Source of the DNA: an uncultured Bacilli bacterium
Lineage (GTDB): Bacteria; Bacillota_I; Bacilli_A; RF39; UBA660
Length of the DNA stretch: 41,015 nt
Assembly: GCA_947632405.1 (NCBI GenBank)
Contig: CANRPE010000007.1
Location: 1 to 41,015, forward strand
Direction: 5' to 3'
Shown here: in pieces, positions 26,415-34,693 of the stretch
Numbering within the stretch: position 1 is the stretch's first letter
Layout of the letters: each line of letters starts with the position of its first letter
The notes under the pieces: model-generated
Seen by the model: the letters and a program-made list of their open reading frames with translations, nothing else
Database searches by the model: none
Told to the model about the DNA's origin: nothing
Program-made: the position numbers and the translations under genes

Positions 26415-27527
26415 ATGGAAATTAAAAGAGGAATTTCCCAAATGGCTGAATATCCAAATCAAGAAATTAATTATGTTGTCCCAGAAGATGGAAAAATGTA
26501 TTATGTATTAAGAGATGGTGTCTTAGCTAATGGTTGTGTTATTGCAACATTAGATCCAAAAAGGGCAATTGATGAGGGTGTAGTAACAGATAATATTGGT
26601 GTATTTAAAGAAGACGGTACAGTATTAGTTGATTTTAATAAGAAAGAAATAAAAAAAGTAAACGATGATTTCTTATTAGTTGTTAATTCAATTCCTACAA
26701 GTGAGTATGTTATTAATGCATTAAAAAATGAAAATGATGAAATTAGTAAGACAATGATGAAAGATAATTCTACAACTATTGTTGATAAGATGATGATTGA
26801 AATGGGAATTACAGGTGAAATTTTATTTTCTGATGCTTATAGTGAAGCAAATATTTATAAAATGGATACACCAAATCATAAAATAGGACCAGATTCAAGT
26901 TTTATTGGAAAAAATGATACTAATTTTTATTTTCATACTAATGATGCAACAGAGGATACTGTATTATTTAGTTTAACTGGAGAACCAAAAGCAAAAGAAG
27001 AATCAGGATTTACTATTCCTGATGTTCCAGTAAGTGATATACCTACAGAAATTAATCCTCAAGAAATACCAGAAACACCTGTTACTGATGCTAATCAAGT
27101 TACTGATATTCCTAATGTATCTGAGGATACAACAGCAGATATAGAAGAATCAGATTTAAAATTAGATATTAGTCAAAATATATTAGATGGATTTAAGCCA
27201 ATAGATGAAAAAGAAGAAATTTCTAACATTGAAATTCCACAAGAAATAGAAGAAGATAAATCTGAAATTCAAACTGAATCAAAAGAAGAAGAACCAACTG
27301 AAATAAAAGAAAATTCTAATAGTGAAGCAAAAGATGAAGTATTAGATAATGTTATTTCTGTTATGAAAAAGATGATTGAAGAAACAAATAAACTAAATGA
27401 TAGAATTTCAGAATTAGAGTCTCAATTAGATTCTAAGAATAAATTAATTGAAGCAGAAGAATCTAAGAAAACAGCATTAAGTAGTTTATTAGATGAAGCA
27501 AATGAAATCTTAGAAAATATAGATTAA
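26415..27527 (+). CDS. Acidic protein with C-terminal coiled coil, unknown function
   Basis: The 370-aa protein (ATG 26415 after AGGTGG; the GTG at 26403 is rejected) has no signal peptide or membrane segment. Residues 1-200 look globular (YVVPEDGKMYYVLRDGVLAN, FLLVVNSIPTSEYVINALKN). About 200-310 is a low-complexity, Glu/Pro/Ile-rich linker (IPDVPVSDIPTEINPQEIPE). About 315-370 is a predicted coiled coil (TNKLNDRISELESQLDSKNK). No family recognised. It is a monocistronic gene between clpB and a convergent pair, ended by a two-way terminator. A scaffold or adaptor role is only a guess. Confidence 0.65.
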   Translation: MEIKRGISQMAEYPNQEINYVVPEDGKMYYVLRDGVLANGCVIATLDPKRAIDEGVVTDNIGVFKEDGTVLVDFNKKEIKKVNDDFLLVVNSIPTSEYVINALKNENDEISKTMMKDNSTTIVDKMMIEMGITGEILFSDAYSEANIYKMDTPNHKIGPDSSFIGKNDTNFYFHTNDATEDTVLFSLTGEPKAKEESGFTIPDVPVSDIPTEINPQEIPETPVTDANQVTDIPNVSEDTTADIEESDLKLDISQNILDGFKPIDEKEEISNIEIPQEIEEDKSEIQTESKEEEPTEIKENSNSEAKDEVLDNVISVMKKMIEETNKLNDRISELESQLDSKNKLIEAEESKKTALSSLLDEANEILENID

Positions 27528-27528
27528 A

Positions 27529-27560
27529 AAATAGTTTAGAGAAATCTAAACTATTTCTTT
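27529..27560. terminator. Bidirectional terminator between convergent genes
   Basis: AAATAGTTTAGA and TCTAAACTATTT form a perfect 12-bp stem around GAAA. It serves the coiled-coil gene and the add gene, whose last codons lie within it. Confidence 0.9.
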
Positions 27561-28493
27561 TTGTAATTTTTCTTTTTCTTCTTTTGTTAAAAAACTATAT
27601 TCAATAGCAGTTCTATTAAATTTAATAAAATCTTCTTTATTAAATCCAAAGTATTTATATAGTAATTCATATTCTTGATTTAAATTGATATTAGATACAG
27701 TTCTATTATCAGTATTAATAGTAATTAATATATCTTTGTCTTTTAATTTTTTTATAGGATGATTTTGATAAGAACTAACTGCATGAGTTTGAACATTACT
27801 TGTTGGACAAATTTCTAAAGGAATTTTATTTTTTCTTAAAGTACCTAATAAATTTTCATCTTCAACTGCTTTAATTCCATGTCCAATTCGATTAGCGCCA
27901 TATTTAATAGCATTATCAATATCTGTTAAAGTGCCAGCCTCTCCAGCATGGATTGTAAAAGGAACTTTATTAGCAATAGCATAATTAAATAAATCTTTAT
28001 ATAAAGAAGTAGGGTAACTAGCTTCATCACCAGCTAAATCAATACCACATACTCCTTTATTTTTATATTTAATTGCAAGATCAATAATTTTTTTATTAGC
28101 TAAAAAACTATCACCTCGCATCATACATAAAATTAAATTAGCTTTTACCTTAGAATTTTGAATTCCTGCTAAAACAGCTTTAACTACTTCATCTAAACTT
28201 AGTCCTTTTTTAGTGTGAAAATTTGGAGCAAATCTAATTTCAGCATAAATAACATTATCTTTATCTAAATCTTCCATTAATTCTTTACTAACTCTTGTTA
28301 AGTTATCTTTTGTTTGCATAATGCTTATCGGTAAATTAAATTTAGTTAAATAATCTTTTAAACTATGGGAATTACTATCGACAATCATCTCTTTTCTTAA
28401 ATCTTTTTGCTGTAAAATTTCTTCAGCTGTAGTTATCCTAATAGAACCATCTAAGTGAAGATGAAGTTCTACTTTTTTTAAATCTTTGAACAT
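27546..28493 (-). CDS. add: Adenosine deaminase
   Basis: The enzyme converts adenosine or deoxyadenosine to inosine in purine salvage. The 315-aa amidohydrolase has the zinc ligands in ELHLHLDGS (His11, His13), IHAGEAG (zinc His and catalytic Glu), RIGHG, and NTDNRTVS carrying the final Asp. LEICPTSNVQTHAV is also family-typical. The length is normal. The start (AAAGGAG site) overlaps the stop of the upstream GH5 gene by 1 nt (TAATG), so the two are cotranscribed, an unusual partnership. Deaminase activity on adenine instead is less likely given the length and motifs. Confidence 0.93.
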   Translation of the reverse strand: MFKDLKKVELHLHLDGSIRITTAEEILQQKDLRKEMIVDSNSHSLKDYLTKFNLPISIMQTKDNLTRVSKELMEDLDKDNVIYAEIRFAPNFHTKKGLSLDEVVKAVLAGIQNSKVKANLILCMMRGDSFLANKKIIDLAIKYKNKGVCGIDLAGDEASYPTSLYKDLFNYAIANKVPFTIHAGEAGTLTDIDNAIKYGANRIGHGIKAVEDENLLGTLRKNKIPLEICPTSNVQTHAVSSYQNHPIKKLKDKDILITINTDNRTVSNINLNQEYELLYKYFGFNKEDFIKFNRTAIEYSFLTKEEKEKLQKEIV

Positions 28494-29527
28494 TATAATT
28501 CTCCTTTAATAGCTTGTTTAACTAATTGACCACTTTCAGTTAAATCTTCATCTTTAAATCCATTTACAGATGTTCCTGGTTTTAAAATAGCAGAAGATTC
28601 ATCTTTATCAGATAAAGACCAATTAGTCCAACTAAGATTATATTCATTCATAAAATTAATCCATTTTTTAGTTTCATCTTGGAAAACACCACCATTTCCA
28701 TCAGCTTGAGTAGTTCCCCACTCACTTACAAAAATAGGAATATTATTTTCTCTAGCTGTTACGATTCTTTGTCTTAACCAATCAGTATGAGTACCAGCAT
28801 AAAAATGTAATGCATACATCGTATTTTTATCATTTATTCTATTATTAATTGGATCTAAAATATCTTGAGACCAAGTTGGTGTTCCTACAATAATAAGAGA
28901 ATCTTTAGAATTTTCTCTAATTACTTTAATTATTTCATCAGCATATGGTTTAATATCATTATTCCATGTAGTAGAACCATTAGGCTCATTACATATTTCA
29001 TAAATAACATTAGGACTATCTTTATATTTTAAACTTATGTTACTAAAAAAATCTTTAGCTTCTTGAATATTATTCATTGGATTTGTATCTTTTAAAGTAT
29101 GCCAATCTATAATTACATACATATCATTTTTAATAATCATATCAACTTTTTCTTCTAAGATAGTACTTAAATTTTTATTAGATAAATAGCCATCTTCAGC
29201 AGTATACATAGCAATCCTAAAAATATTACTATGCCATTCATCTTTTAAGATTTTAATATTTTCTTCATTGATAAAATTAGCATACCACTGTAATCCATGT
29301 GAAGACATTCCTCTTAATTGGAATTTTTCATTATATTGATTAACAATATCAACACCATCTAATTTTAATTTACCATTATAACTTACTAAATTATTTTTTG
29401 AAACTGAATTATTTTCTTTAGTCACTATTTTGCCTTCTTTCTCATCTTTACTTTTTATATTTTTAGTACAGCTAGTAGTACCTAATAATATTATAATTAG
29501 TAATAAAATTAATATTTTCTTATTCAT
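28493..29527 (-). CDS. GH5-family glycoside hydrolase, lipoprotein
   Basis: The 344-aa protein starts at the ATG at 29527 (the GTG at 29536 overlaps the ribosome site AGGATGTGAT). The signal peptide ends in a lipobox (LGTTSC, lipid Cys about residue 20) and is followed by a Lys/Asn/Ser-rich linker. The catalytic domain matches endo-beta-1,4-glucanase-type GH5: KFQLRGMSSHGLQWY, VIIDWHTL, YEICNEPNG (acid/base Glu), LHFYAGTHTDWL and FVSEWGT (nucleophile Glu). It would be tethered outside the cell and cleave beta-glucan or cellulose-like chains. No carbohydrate-binding module or sugar transporter lies nearby. Confidence 0.92.
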   Translation of the reverse strand: MNKKILILLLIIILLGTTSCTKNIKSKDEKEGKIVTKENNSVSKNNLVSYNGKLKLDGVDIVNQYNEKFQLRGMSSHGLQWYANFINEENIKILKDEWHSNIFRIAMYTAEDGYLSNKNLSTILEEKVDMIIKNDMYVIIDWHTLKDTNPMNNIQEAKDFFSNISLKYKDSPNVIYEICNEPNGSTTWNNDIKPYADEIIKVIRENSKDSLIIVGTPTWSQDILDPINNRINDKNTMYALHFYAGTHTDWLRQRIVTARENNIPIFVSEWGTTQADGNGGVFQDETKKWINFMNEYNLSWTNWSLSDKDESSAILKPGTSVNGFKDEDLTESGQLVKQAIKGEL

Positions 29528-29548
29528 AAATATCACATCCTTAAAAAC

Positions 29549-29577
29549 ATTTTAACACTTTTAAAGTATTATCACAA
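29549..29577 (-). promoter_or_regulatory. Promoter of the GH5-add pair
   Basis: On the minus strand TTGTGA (29577-29572), 17 nt, TAAAAT (29554-29549), ending about 20 bases before the ATG. Confidence 0.65.
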
Positions 29578-29677
29578 TTTTTAGTTGAATTTATAATTTC
29601 TATTCATATATAATTAGTTATATAACACAAAAATTAATAGAAAGGATTAATCATATAAAATTGATTATATAAGTTTT

Positions 29678-29941
29678 ATGGATTTTGATATAGAAAAAAT
29701 AATAGAAGAAATAGATTTTACTAAGAATAGTCTATGTGATTGTGGTAATAATATTTATTTAACTAATTTTGAAATAGAAATACTAAATAAATATAAAATC
29801 AATTATCAGAATTGTACTAGTTTAAAAGATATTATATTTTTAATAGAGGATATTTTAAATGAAGATTCAACTTTAGATGATTTAGAGCTTATTTCTAAAT
29901 CGATTGCAGAAAGAGATTATTATCTTAATACAAATAAATAA
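29678..29941 (+). CDS. Small acidic protein, unknown function
   Basis: The 87-aa cytoplasmic protein is acidic and probably helical, with three cysteines (SLCDCGNN, NYQNCTSLK). No family recognised. The start is uncertain: the only good ribosome site, AAAGGA (29641-29646), is 31 nt from the ATG. An AU-only hairpin (TAATCA/TGATTA) lies between and could shorten the distance. Coding is supported by an uninterrupted frame with ordinary composition. The upstream gene is divergent. Confidence 0.5.
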   Translation: MDFDIEKIIEEIDFTKNSLCDCGNNIYLTNFEIEILNKYKINYQNCTSLKDIIFLIEDILNEDSTLDDLELISKSIAERDYYLNTNK

Positions 29942-30023
29942 TATGTTTATTAAAAGGTTAAGAAAACTCTAGCAATATTAATAAAAATATTATATAATAG
30001 TTCTAGAATAGAGGGTGAAACTA

Positions 30024-30284
30024 ATGGATAGTAGCGAAAAAATTATAATTGTAGATCAAGATAATAATCAACAAGAAGTAGAAGTAGTTACGTATTTAAG
30101 TAGTAAAGATCATAAAAATCAGTATTTAGTCTATACTAAAGGAGAAAATCAACCAAATGGTGATGTCATTATTTATATATCAAAAATGAAAGTAGAAGAT
30201 GATAAAACAACATTAGAAGAAATAAGTGATGATGCTGAATGGAAAGATGTTCAAAAACTATTAAAAGAAATAGCAAATGCTTAA
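30024..30284 (+). CDS. DUF1292-like (YrzB-type) protein
   Basis: This 86-aa acidic protein fits the DUF1292/UPF0473 pattern: IIIVDQDNNQQEVEVVTYLS, then YLVYT...GDVIIYISKM and a Glu/Asp-rich tail. The family is small, widespread in Firmicutes and of unknown function, often encoded with yrrK/yrzL (not here). The ATG at 30024 follows GAGGGTGA; the GTG at 30015 is part of that site. A TATAAT lies at 29993-29998. It leads a three-gene run with the next two unknown proteins. Confidence 0.7.
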   Translation: MDSSEKIIIVDQDNNQQEVEVVTYLSSKDHKNQYLVYTKGENQPNGDVIIYISKMKVEDDKTTLEEISDDAEWKDVQKLLKEIANA

Positions 30285-30299
30285 AATCTGGAGAATATT

Positions 30300-31028
30300 A
30301 TGAGCTATAATTTTAATTATAAAGAATCAATAAATGGGATCAAATCTAGTTTATTTGATATATATGAAAATCAAGAAATAGAAATAGGTTTAGAACAAAA
30401 TCCAAAGAAAAAAAATGATAGACTAAATAAATTTATTGAAATAAAAGATCTTGCTTTATTATTAATTGAAGGAATAGAAGATTTATATAATGTAGAAACA
30501 AATTCTTATCAAGAAAAAAAATTAACAAATCCTGAAATACCAGAAGAAACAGCAGAAAGTAAAATTTTAAATTTAGTTGAAAACAGTCAAAATCAAAGTA
30601 TAAAAGAAGAAGAAATATCTCAAATTAATACTAAAGAGCAAGCTAATGATGAAGTAACATCTTTTCAAAAATATTATTTAAATTGTGATATGAAAGATGT
30701 TAATTTTGCTTATGTACCAAAAAAATTATATGAAAAAATAAAAAATCACAAAGAATTAGTTTCAACTGATGATGATACTAAAGAATTAGTTCAAGAAAAT
30801 CAAGATCAAAAAACTTTAAATAATATTAATTTTTATAAAGAAGATAAGGAAAAACCACGAGGAATCATTGTAAGAAATGATCAATATATGAAACTTGCTT
30901 TATCAAAACGTCGACAAGAAGGAGTTGTTCAAGAAGCAAGAAAGTTTCATAAAGAAGAATTAAATAAACAAAGAAAAGAAAATCAAAAGAAGGAGTTAGA
31001 AAAAGCAGTAGTGAAGTTTGATATATAG
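30300..31028 (+). CDS. Charged coiled-coil-like protein, unknown function
   Basis: The 242-aa cytoplasmic protein is rich in Lys, Glu, Asn and Gln, with no membrane segment. A helical N-terminal region (about 1-65) is followed by an acidic linker, then a conserved-looking block (FQKYYLNCDMKDVNFAYVPK) and a basic C-terminal helix (RKFHKEELNKQRKENQKKEL). No family recognised. The ribosome site GGAG lies 6 nt before the ATG; the gap from the DUF1292 gene is 15 nt. Confidence 0.6.
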   Translation: MSYNFNYKESINGIKSSLFDIYENQEIEIGLEQNPKKKNDRLNKFIEIKDLALLLIEGIEDLYNVETNSYQEKKLTNPEIPEETAESKILNLVENSQNQSIKEEEISQINTKEQANDEVTSFQKYYLNCDMKDVNFAYVPKKLYEKIKNHKELVSTDDDTKELVQENQDQKTLNNINFYKEDKEKPRGIIVRNDQYMKLALSKRRQEGVVQEARKFHKEELNKQRKENQKKELEKAVVKFDI

Positions 31029-31037
31029 GAGCGAAAA

Positions 31038-31688
31038 ATGAAAGAAAACCAAAAAAGCGAAGAACTAATATTGCAGAATAAAATAAAATCTCGTAGTGTT
31101 ATAACTGATGATATTAATTCTAATCAAATTGAAGTAATCGCAGTAAATGAAGATGGTAAAGTAAATGAACTTTCACTAGATTATAATGAATATAGAAATA
31201 ATCTTGATATGCTTTATAAGACATCTACTTTAGAAAATTCTATTATTTCTACGTATTCTATTATAGAAAATATTTGTAAACATACTATTACTATAAACGA
31301 ATCTTCTTCAAAACAAGAAAATCAAGAAGTAAAAACTTTCGAGTATAATAGTAATTTTATAAACAACTTTCTTATTCCTATGGTTCAAGATTATAATCGT
31401 TTAAATGAAATATTTACATCTAATATTGAAATATTAGATGAACATAAAGCTAATTTTATTGCACGGACTAAGAAAAATGATAGTTTAATTATAATAGGTA
31501 TTAGTATTGAACTTGCTAATATGTTTAAAGATATAGTAACTAAAAAAGATTTTTTACAATCAAATAAACCTATGAAAAAAATTAATAATAAAGGAATTAG
31601 TAATACTTTAGTTATATTTTTAACAGTACTTGCTATTGGAATGTTATTAATAGGAATAGTTCTTTTCCTAAGAATGACTAATAAATAA
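31038..31688 (+). CDS. Tail-anchored membrane protein, unknown function
   Basis: The 216-aa protein has a soluble N-terminal part (about 1-185) and a single C-terminal membrane segment (about 192-212, LVIFLTVLAIGMLLIGIVLF) ending RMTNK. With no signal peptide this predicts a cytoplasmic domain held at the membrane by its tail. It is the last gene of the unit and 9 nt from the previous gene, which suggests it works with the charged protein upstream. No family recognised. Confidence 0.6.
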   Translation: MKENQKSEELILQNKIKSRSVITDDINSNQIEVIAVNEDGKVNELSLDYNEYRNNLDMLYKTSTLENSIISTYSIIENICKHTITINESSSKQENQEVKTFEYNSNFINNFLIPMVQDYNRLNEIFTSNIEILDEHKANFIARTKKNDSLIIIGISIELANMFKDIVTKKDFLQSNKPMKKINNKGISNTLVIFLTVLAIGMLLIGIVLFLRMTNK

Positions 31689-31745
31689 ATACGCATAATT
31701 AGTAATTATTTTTCATATAAATTTTTAAACATAAAAATAGTAAAA

Positions 31746-31774
31746 TTGACTATTAGTTAAAATTATGATAAAAT
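31746..31774 (+). promoter_or_regulatory. Promoter of the glucosaminidase-like gene
   Basis: TTGACT (31746-31751), 17-nt spacer, TAAAAT (31769-31774). Confidence 0.7.
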
Positions 31775-31831
31775 ACAAACAATCATTATTAATAAAATTG
31801 TATTTATAAATACAATAATTGAGGTGAATCA

Positions 31832-32527
31832 ATGATTATGAAATCAAGAGTTGTTAGCACAACATTGTTAGTACTAGGAATTTTTATGATTAGTATTGCT
31901 ACTGTTGTAGATAAAAACGATTCTTTTGATATTAAAAATAAAAAAACAGCAAATGCTATAGATATTGTTAGTGTTATTAATATGTCTTCATCAAATAGAG
32001 AAAAAAATGCAGAAATTATAAATATGAATTTATCAAAAGAAGAAACTGATATTGTAGAATTATCGATGGAACAAGTTCCTCAATCAATATACATTCCTCC
32101 ACGTGTTGAAGTATACGAAGGAATGACTTTAGAAGAATTAGGAGCAAAACTTGATCGTAATTTAGGAGAAGGTTATCTTAAAGGAAAAGGATATTTAATT
32201 GCAAATAAATGTATTGAACTTGGAATAGATCCTTATATTGCAACAGCTATTATTTTACATGAAACAGGATGTAGTAGTAAATGTAGTAATTTAGTATTGC
32301 AATGTAATAATGTAGGTGGTCAAAAAGGTTATCCTAGTTGTGGTGGAGGAAGTTATAAATATTATCAAACTTTAGATGATGGTATTGTTGGTCATATTGA
32401 AAATTTATATTATAATTATTTTTCTTTAGGTAGAACGACTGTTGAAGCTATTGCTCCAAAATATGCAGCAAGTCCTGCTTGGTCTGGAAAAATTAATTGG
32501 TATGTTAATTTAATAAGAGCAAGTTAA
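31832..32527 (+). CDS. Secreted glucosaminidase-like peptidoglycan hydrolase
   Basis: The 231-aa protein has an N-terminal signal or anchor (about residues 7-25, TTLLVLGIFMISIATVV). After a ~70-residue linker comes a compact domain: MTLEELGAKLDRNLGEGYLK, GIDPYIATAIILHETGCSS with the candidate catalytic Glu in HETG, then CNNVGGQKGYP and a C-terminal WYVNLI. This fits the glucosaminidase/lysozyme-like superfamily, which cleaves cell-wall glycan. Four cysteines around 147-175 are unusual for a Firmicute wall enzyme and may form disulfides. Single gene with its own promoter and terminator. Confidence 0.75.
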   Translation: MIMKSRVVSTTLLVLGIFMISIATVVDKNDSFDIKNKKTANAIDIVSVINMSSSNREKNAEIINMNLSKEETDIVELSMEQVPQSIYIPPRVEVYEGMTLEELGAKLDRNLGEGYLKGKGYLIANKCIELGIDPYIATAIILHETGCSSKCSNLVLQCNNVGGQKGYPSCGGGSYKYYQTLDDGIVGHIENLYYNYFSLGRTTVEAIAPKYAASPAWSGKINWYVNLIRAS

Positions 32528-32542
32528 AGCTCTTATTTTTTT
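32512..32542 (+). terminator. Terminator of the glucosaminidase-like gene
   Basis: AATAAGAGC and GCTCTTATT form a 9-bp stem with an 8-nt loop, followed by T-run; the stop codon is in the loop. Confidence 0.88.
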
Positions 32543-32593
32543 AGAATTATTTTTCTATTTTTTCATATAATATAATGATAATTCAGTGTAAAC

Positions 32594-32622
32594 TTGACAT
32601 TTTTTTTAAAATATGCTATAAT
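32594..32622 (+). promoter_or_regulatory. Perfect-consensus promoter of the large ncRNA
   Basis: TTGACA (32594-32599), exactly 17 nt, TATAAT (32617-32622). Predicted transcription start about 32629-32631. Confidence 0.93.
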
Positions 32623-32629
32623 TATCACA

Positions 32630-33257
32630 TGATTGATGGCACATTATTCTAGTCAATCACTTTATTATGAGGACGGGATTAAACAACCGTTAAAGAGCAT
32701 ATCTGTGAAACCTTTGGTGTTTGCTTCTTACGCCCAGTTTGGGGTGGATGCTGAGGGGTTAGAGTATTGGGCGCTCGTAATGGCATACGATAAACGACCC
32801 AATATTCATGGAGACCTAATCTTGTAATAAGCCTAAACGTGCATCTACTGATGGACTTATTACGAATTAGGCTAGAACCTGTATTGTGGCGAAAGTTATG
32901 TGCAGCGTAGCTTGTCTTGAGTGGTAATATTGGGATAAATGATCTTGCTTATATAGTTGGCCGACTGATATAAGTATTGCTTTTTGAAATTATTACTGCA
33001 AAAAAGAATTAATAATAAAGCTTGGTGAGGAAATCTCCTAGAGTGCTATTGATATAGGATTGCAGTGGGTACTAAGTGGCAATCAAGTCATATGAATTGG
33101 TAACATCATATTGATTCTTTTAAAGGGGAACCACATTTCTGGTAACGGAACTGTAAGAATCAGGGAAATCCTACTTGACCTAAGACTCAAAGTTTACTAT
33201 ATTAATCGCCATTGATTATAATTATTGAAATAAATAGTAGTTTCTACTATTTTTTTA
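32630..33257 (+). ncRNA. ole: Large structured RNA, probably OLE RNA
   Basis: A ~625-nt stretch is clearly more GC-rich than its surroundings, has no credible ORF, and lies between a perfect promoter and a terminator. Visible pairings include GATTGA/TCAATC (32631/32653), CCCAATATT/AATATTGGG (32798-32806/32926-32934), and nested within it CCTAAT..GTAATAAG with CTTATTAC..ATTAGG (32815-32831/32856-32871). Others are CTTATAT/ATATAAG (32948-32974) and TGATTCTT/AAGAATCA (33112-33162). The size and the position directly before an OapA-like gene match OLE RNA (ornate, large, extremophilic), which forms a membrane complex with OapA and aids cold, alcohol and magnesium stress. I did not match the OLE consensus base by base; ROOL or another large RNA remains possible. 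Confidence 0.8.
33232..33257 (+). terminator. Terminator between the ncRNA and oapA
   Basis: AAATAGTAG and CTACTATTT with a TTT loop, then T-run. It sits 50 bases before the oapA ATG; oapA has no clear promoter of its own, so it is probably expressed by read-through. Confidence 0.85.
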
Positions 33258-33308
33258 ATTGGAAAAATGATAAAATTAAATAAAGAAAACAAGGAGAAAA
33301 TATTACTA

Positions 33309-33917
33309 ATGAAAAAAGAAGAAAAACAAATTTTAAAGAATGAATTAGAAAATTTAAAGATTCAGACTAAAAGAAAAGAAAAAATAAAAAAAGAACTAGT
33401 AGATATAAAATGGATTATTAAAATTATTATTATTTCATTCTCTTTATCTTTTCTTTTATCATCTATTTCCGAAATAGTTATTCCTAATTTTAATTTATTA
33501 TTAGGAATTTTAACAGCATTAATTTTCATTGCTTTAGGAATTTTATTTGATATTATTGGTGTAAGTGTTACAGCTGCTGATGAAAAAGTTTTTCATTCTA
33601 TGAATTCTAGAAAAGTAAAGGGAGCAGATATTGCTGTAAAATTTAAAAAGAATAGTGAAAAAGTATCAAACTTTTGTTGTGATGTTATTGGTGATGTTTG
33701 TGGGGTTATTTCTGGATCAACATCAGTTATGATTGCAACTTTAATTTCTAACAATTTACATTTACCTTTATTATTAACAACACTTTTTTTTACAGCCTGT
33801 GTTTCTGCTTTAACTATCGGTGGTAAGGCAATGGGAAAAAGTTTTGCTATTAATAAATCTGATATTATTTTATATGAATTTTCTAAATTTATTTCAATAT
33901 TTTATAAATATAAGTAG
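33309..33917 (+). CDS. oapA: OapA, OLE-associated membrane protein
   Basis: The 202-aa protein starts at ATG 33309 behind AAGGAG; the in-frame ATG at 33267 sits just after the terminator without a ribosome site. A basic, charged N-terminal helix (KKEEKQILKNELENLKIQTK) precedes about four membrane segments (about 38-60, 63-85, 131-150 and 155-175). Between segments two and three is the family-typical block FDIIGVSVTAADEKVFHSMN ... KVSNFCCDVIGDVCGVISGS. This strongly resembles OapA, which binds OLE RNA and draws it to the membrane. Position directly after the large RNA supports this. Related membrane domains (CNNM/DUF21-like) are the alternative. Confidence 0.82.
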   Translation: MKKEEKQILKNELENLKIQTKRKEKIKKELVDIKWIIKIIIISFSLSFLLSSISEIVIPNFNLLLGILTALIFIALGILFDIIGVSVTAADEKVFHSMNSRKVKGADIAVKFKKNSEKVSNFCCDVIGDVCGVISGSTSVMIATLISNNLHLPLLLTTLFFTACVSALTIGGKAMGKSFAINKSDIILYEFSKFISIFYKYK

Positions 33918-33925
33918 GTGATTAA

Positions 33926-34639
33926 ATGCAATTTTTTATAGATGGTAAAAAAGTAAGATATAATCCAACTAATATGAAAAAAGATGAATATTTAAATAGT
34001 GGTTTAGAAATAGATGCTTATTTAGTTAATAATGGAGTAGTAAAATTTTTTAAAGAACATCCAGGTAAAGAAATATATTTAACAAAAGAAGCTATCGAAA
34101 GAATGAAAAAAATAAAAACCAATAGAATTTATCTTCCTAAAAATGCATTATTAGATAAAAAACATAATTTGCGTGCTTATACTATGGATTACATAGAAAA
34201 TCTTGGTAAAGATACTTACTTTAATTTAGAGAAAGATAAATTACAAGAAGAAAATGAATTATTAAAAGATGACATAAAAACTTTAAGTGATAATAAATTA
34301 CAATTAGAAGATTTAAATCATAAAAATACTTCATACAATAATGGTATTTATTTAATAGATCCTGGTAGTTATGCTTTTGTTGATGATCTTGATTCAAATC
34401 AAGTCTATAGAATTAATATAGATTTAATTAATAAGTATTTAATCTATGAAATTATTAATAATTATCATTTAATTAAATATTCAAAACTTGATTATGCTTC
34501 TAGTTATTATTTTAGTAAACAACTAAATGAAGAATATAATAAGAGTGGTAAAGACAATGTTTTAGACTTTTTTTCAGATATTGAAGAAGAAAATTTAGCT
34601 GAATTTATTGAAAAAAGAGTAGCTGGAAAAAAACACTAA
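33926..34639 (+). CDS. Possible kinase-fold protein, unknown function
   Basis: The 237-aa cytoplasmic protein has features that suggest a minimal protein-kinase-like fold: GLEIDAYLVNNGVVKFFKEH could hold the beta-3 Lys, LRAYTMDYIENLG a hinge, LEDLNHKNTSYNNGIYLIDP a catalytic-loop-like H-x-N pattern, and IDPGSYAF a DFG-like site. There is no canonical HRD or GxGxxG. The call is inference; it may be an inactive or atypical phosphotransferase. It starts 8 nt after oapA behind AGGTGAT, so it is likely in the same transcript and might act with the OLE system. Confidence 0.55.
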   Translation: MQFFIDGKKVRYNPTNMKKDEYLNSGLEIDAYLVNNGVVKFFKEHPGKEIYLTKEAIERMKKIKTNRIYLPKNALLDKKHNLRAYTMDYIENLGKDTYFNLEKDKLQEENELLKDDIKTLSDNKLQLEDLNHKNTSYNNGIYLIDPGSYAFVDDLDSNQVYRINIDLINKYLIYEIINNYHLIKYSKLDYASSYYFSKQLNEEYNKSGKDNVLDFFSDIEEENLAEFIEKRVAGKKH

Positions 34640-34640
34640 C

Positions 34641-34669
34641 TTGTCTTTTCTCTTTTTTTTTGGTAAAAT
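34641..34669 (+). promoter_or_regulatory. Promoter of the ABC-F gene
   Basis: TTGTCT (34641-34646), 17-nt spacer, TAAAAT (34664-34669), then GGGGTGA and ATG 34694. Confidence 0.6.
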
Positions 34670-34693
34670 CTATAATAGTTTTGGGGTGAAAAA

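Noticed and set aside
29647-29667. Regulatory hairpin between ribosome site and start of the 87-aa gene
   Set aside because: The stem is six A/T-rich pairs only, which is weak and expected by chance in this composition; kept as a remark under that gene.
32633-32827. 64-codon open frame within the large RNA
   Set aside because: It lacks a ribosome site, starts at the predicted 5' end of the transcript, and crosses strongly paired RNA segments; its composition follows RNA structure rather than the codon habit of the window.
33267-33308. Earlier ATG for oapA
   Set aside because: It lies about 10 bases after the terminator T-run with no ribosome site; AAGGAG fits the ATG at 33309.
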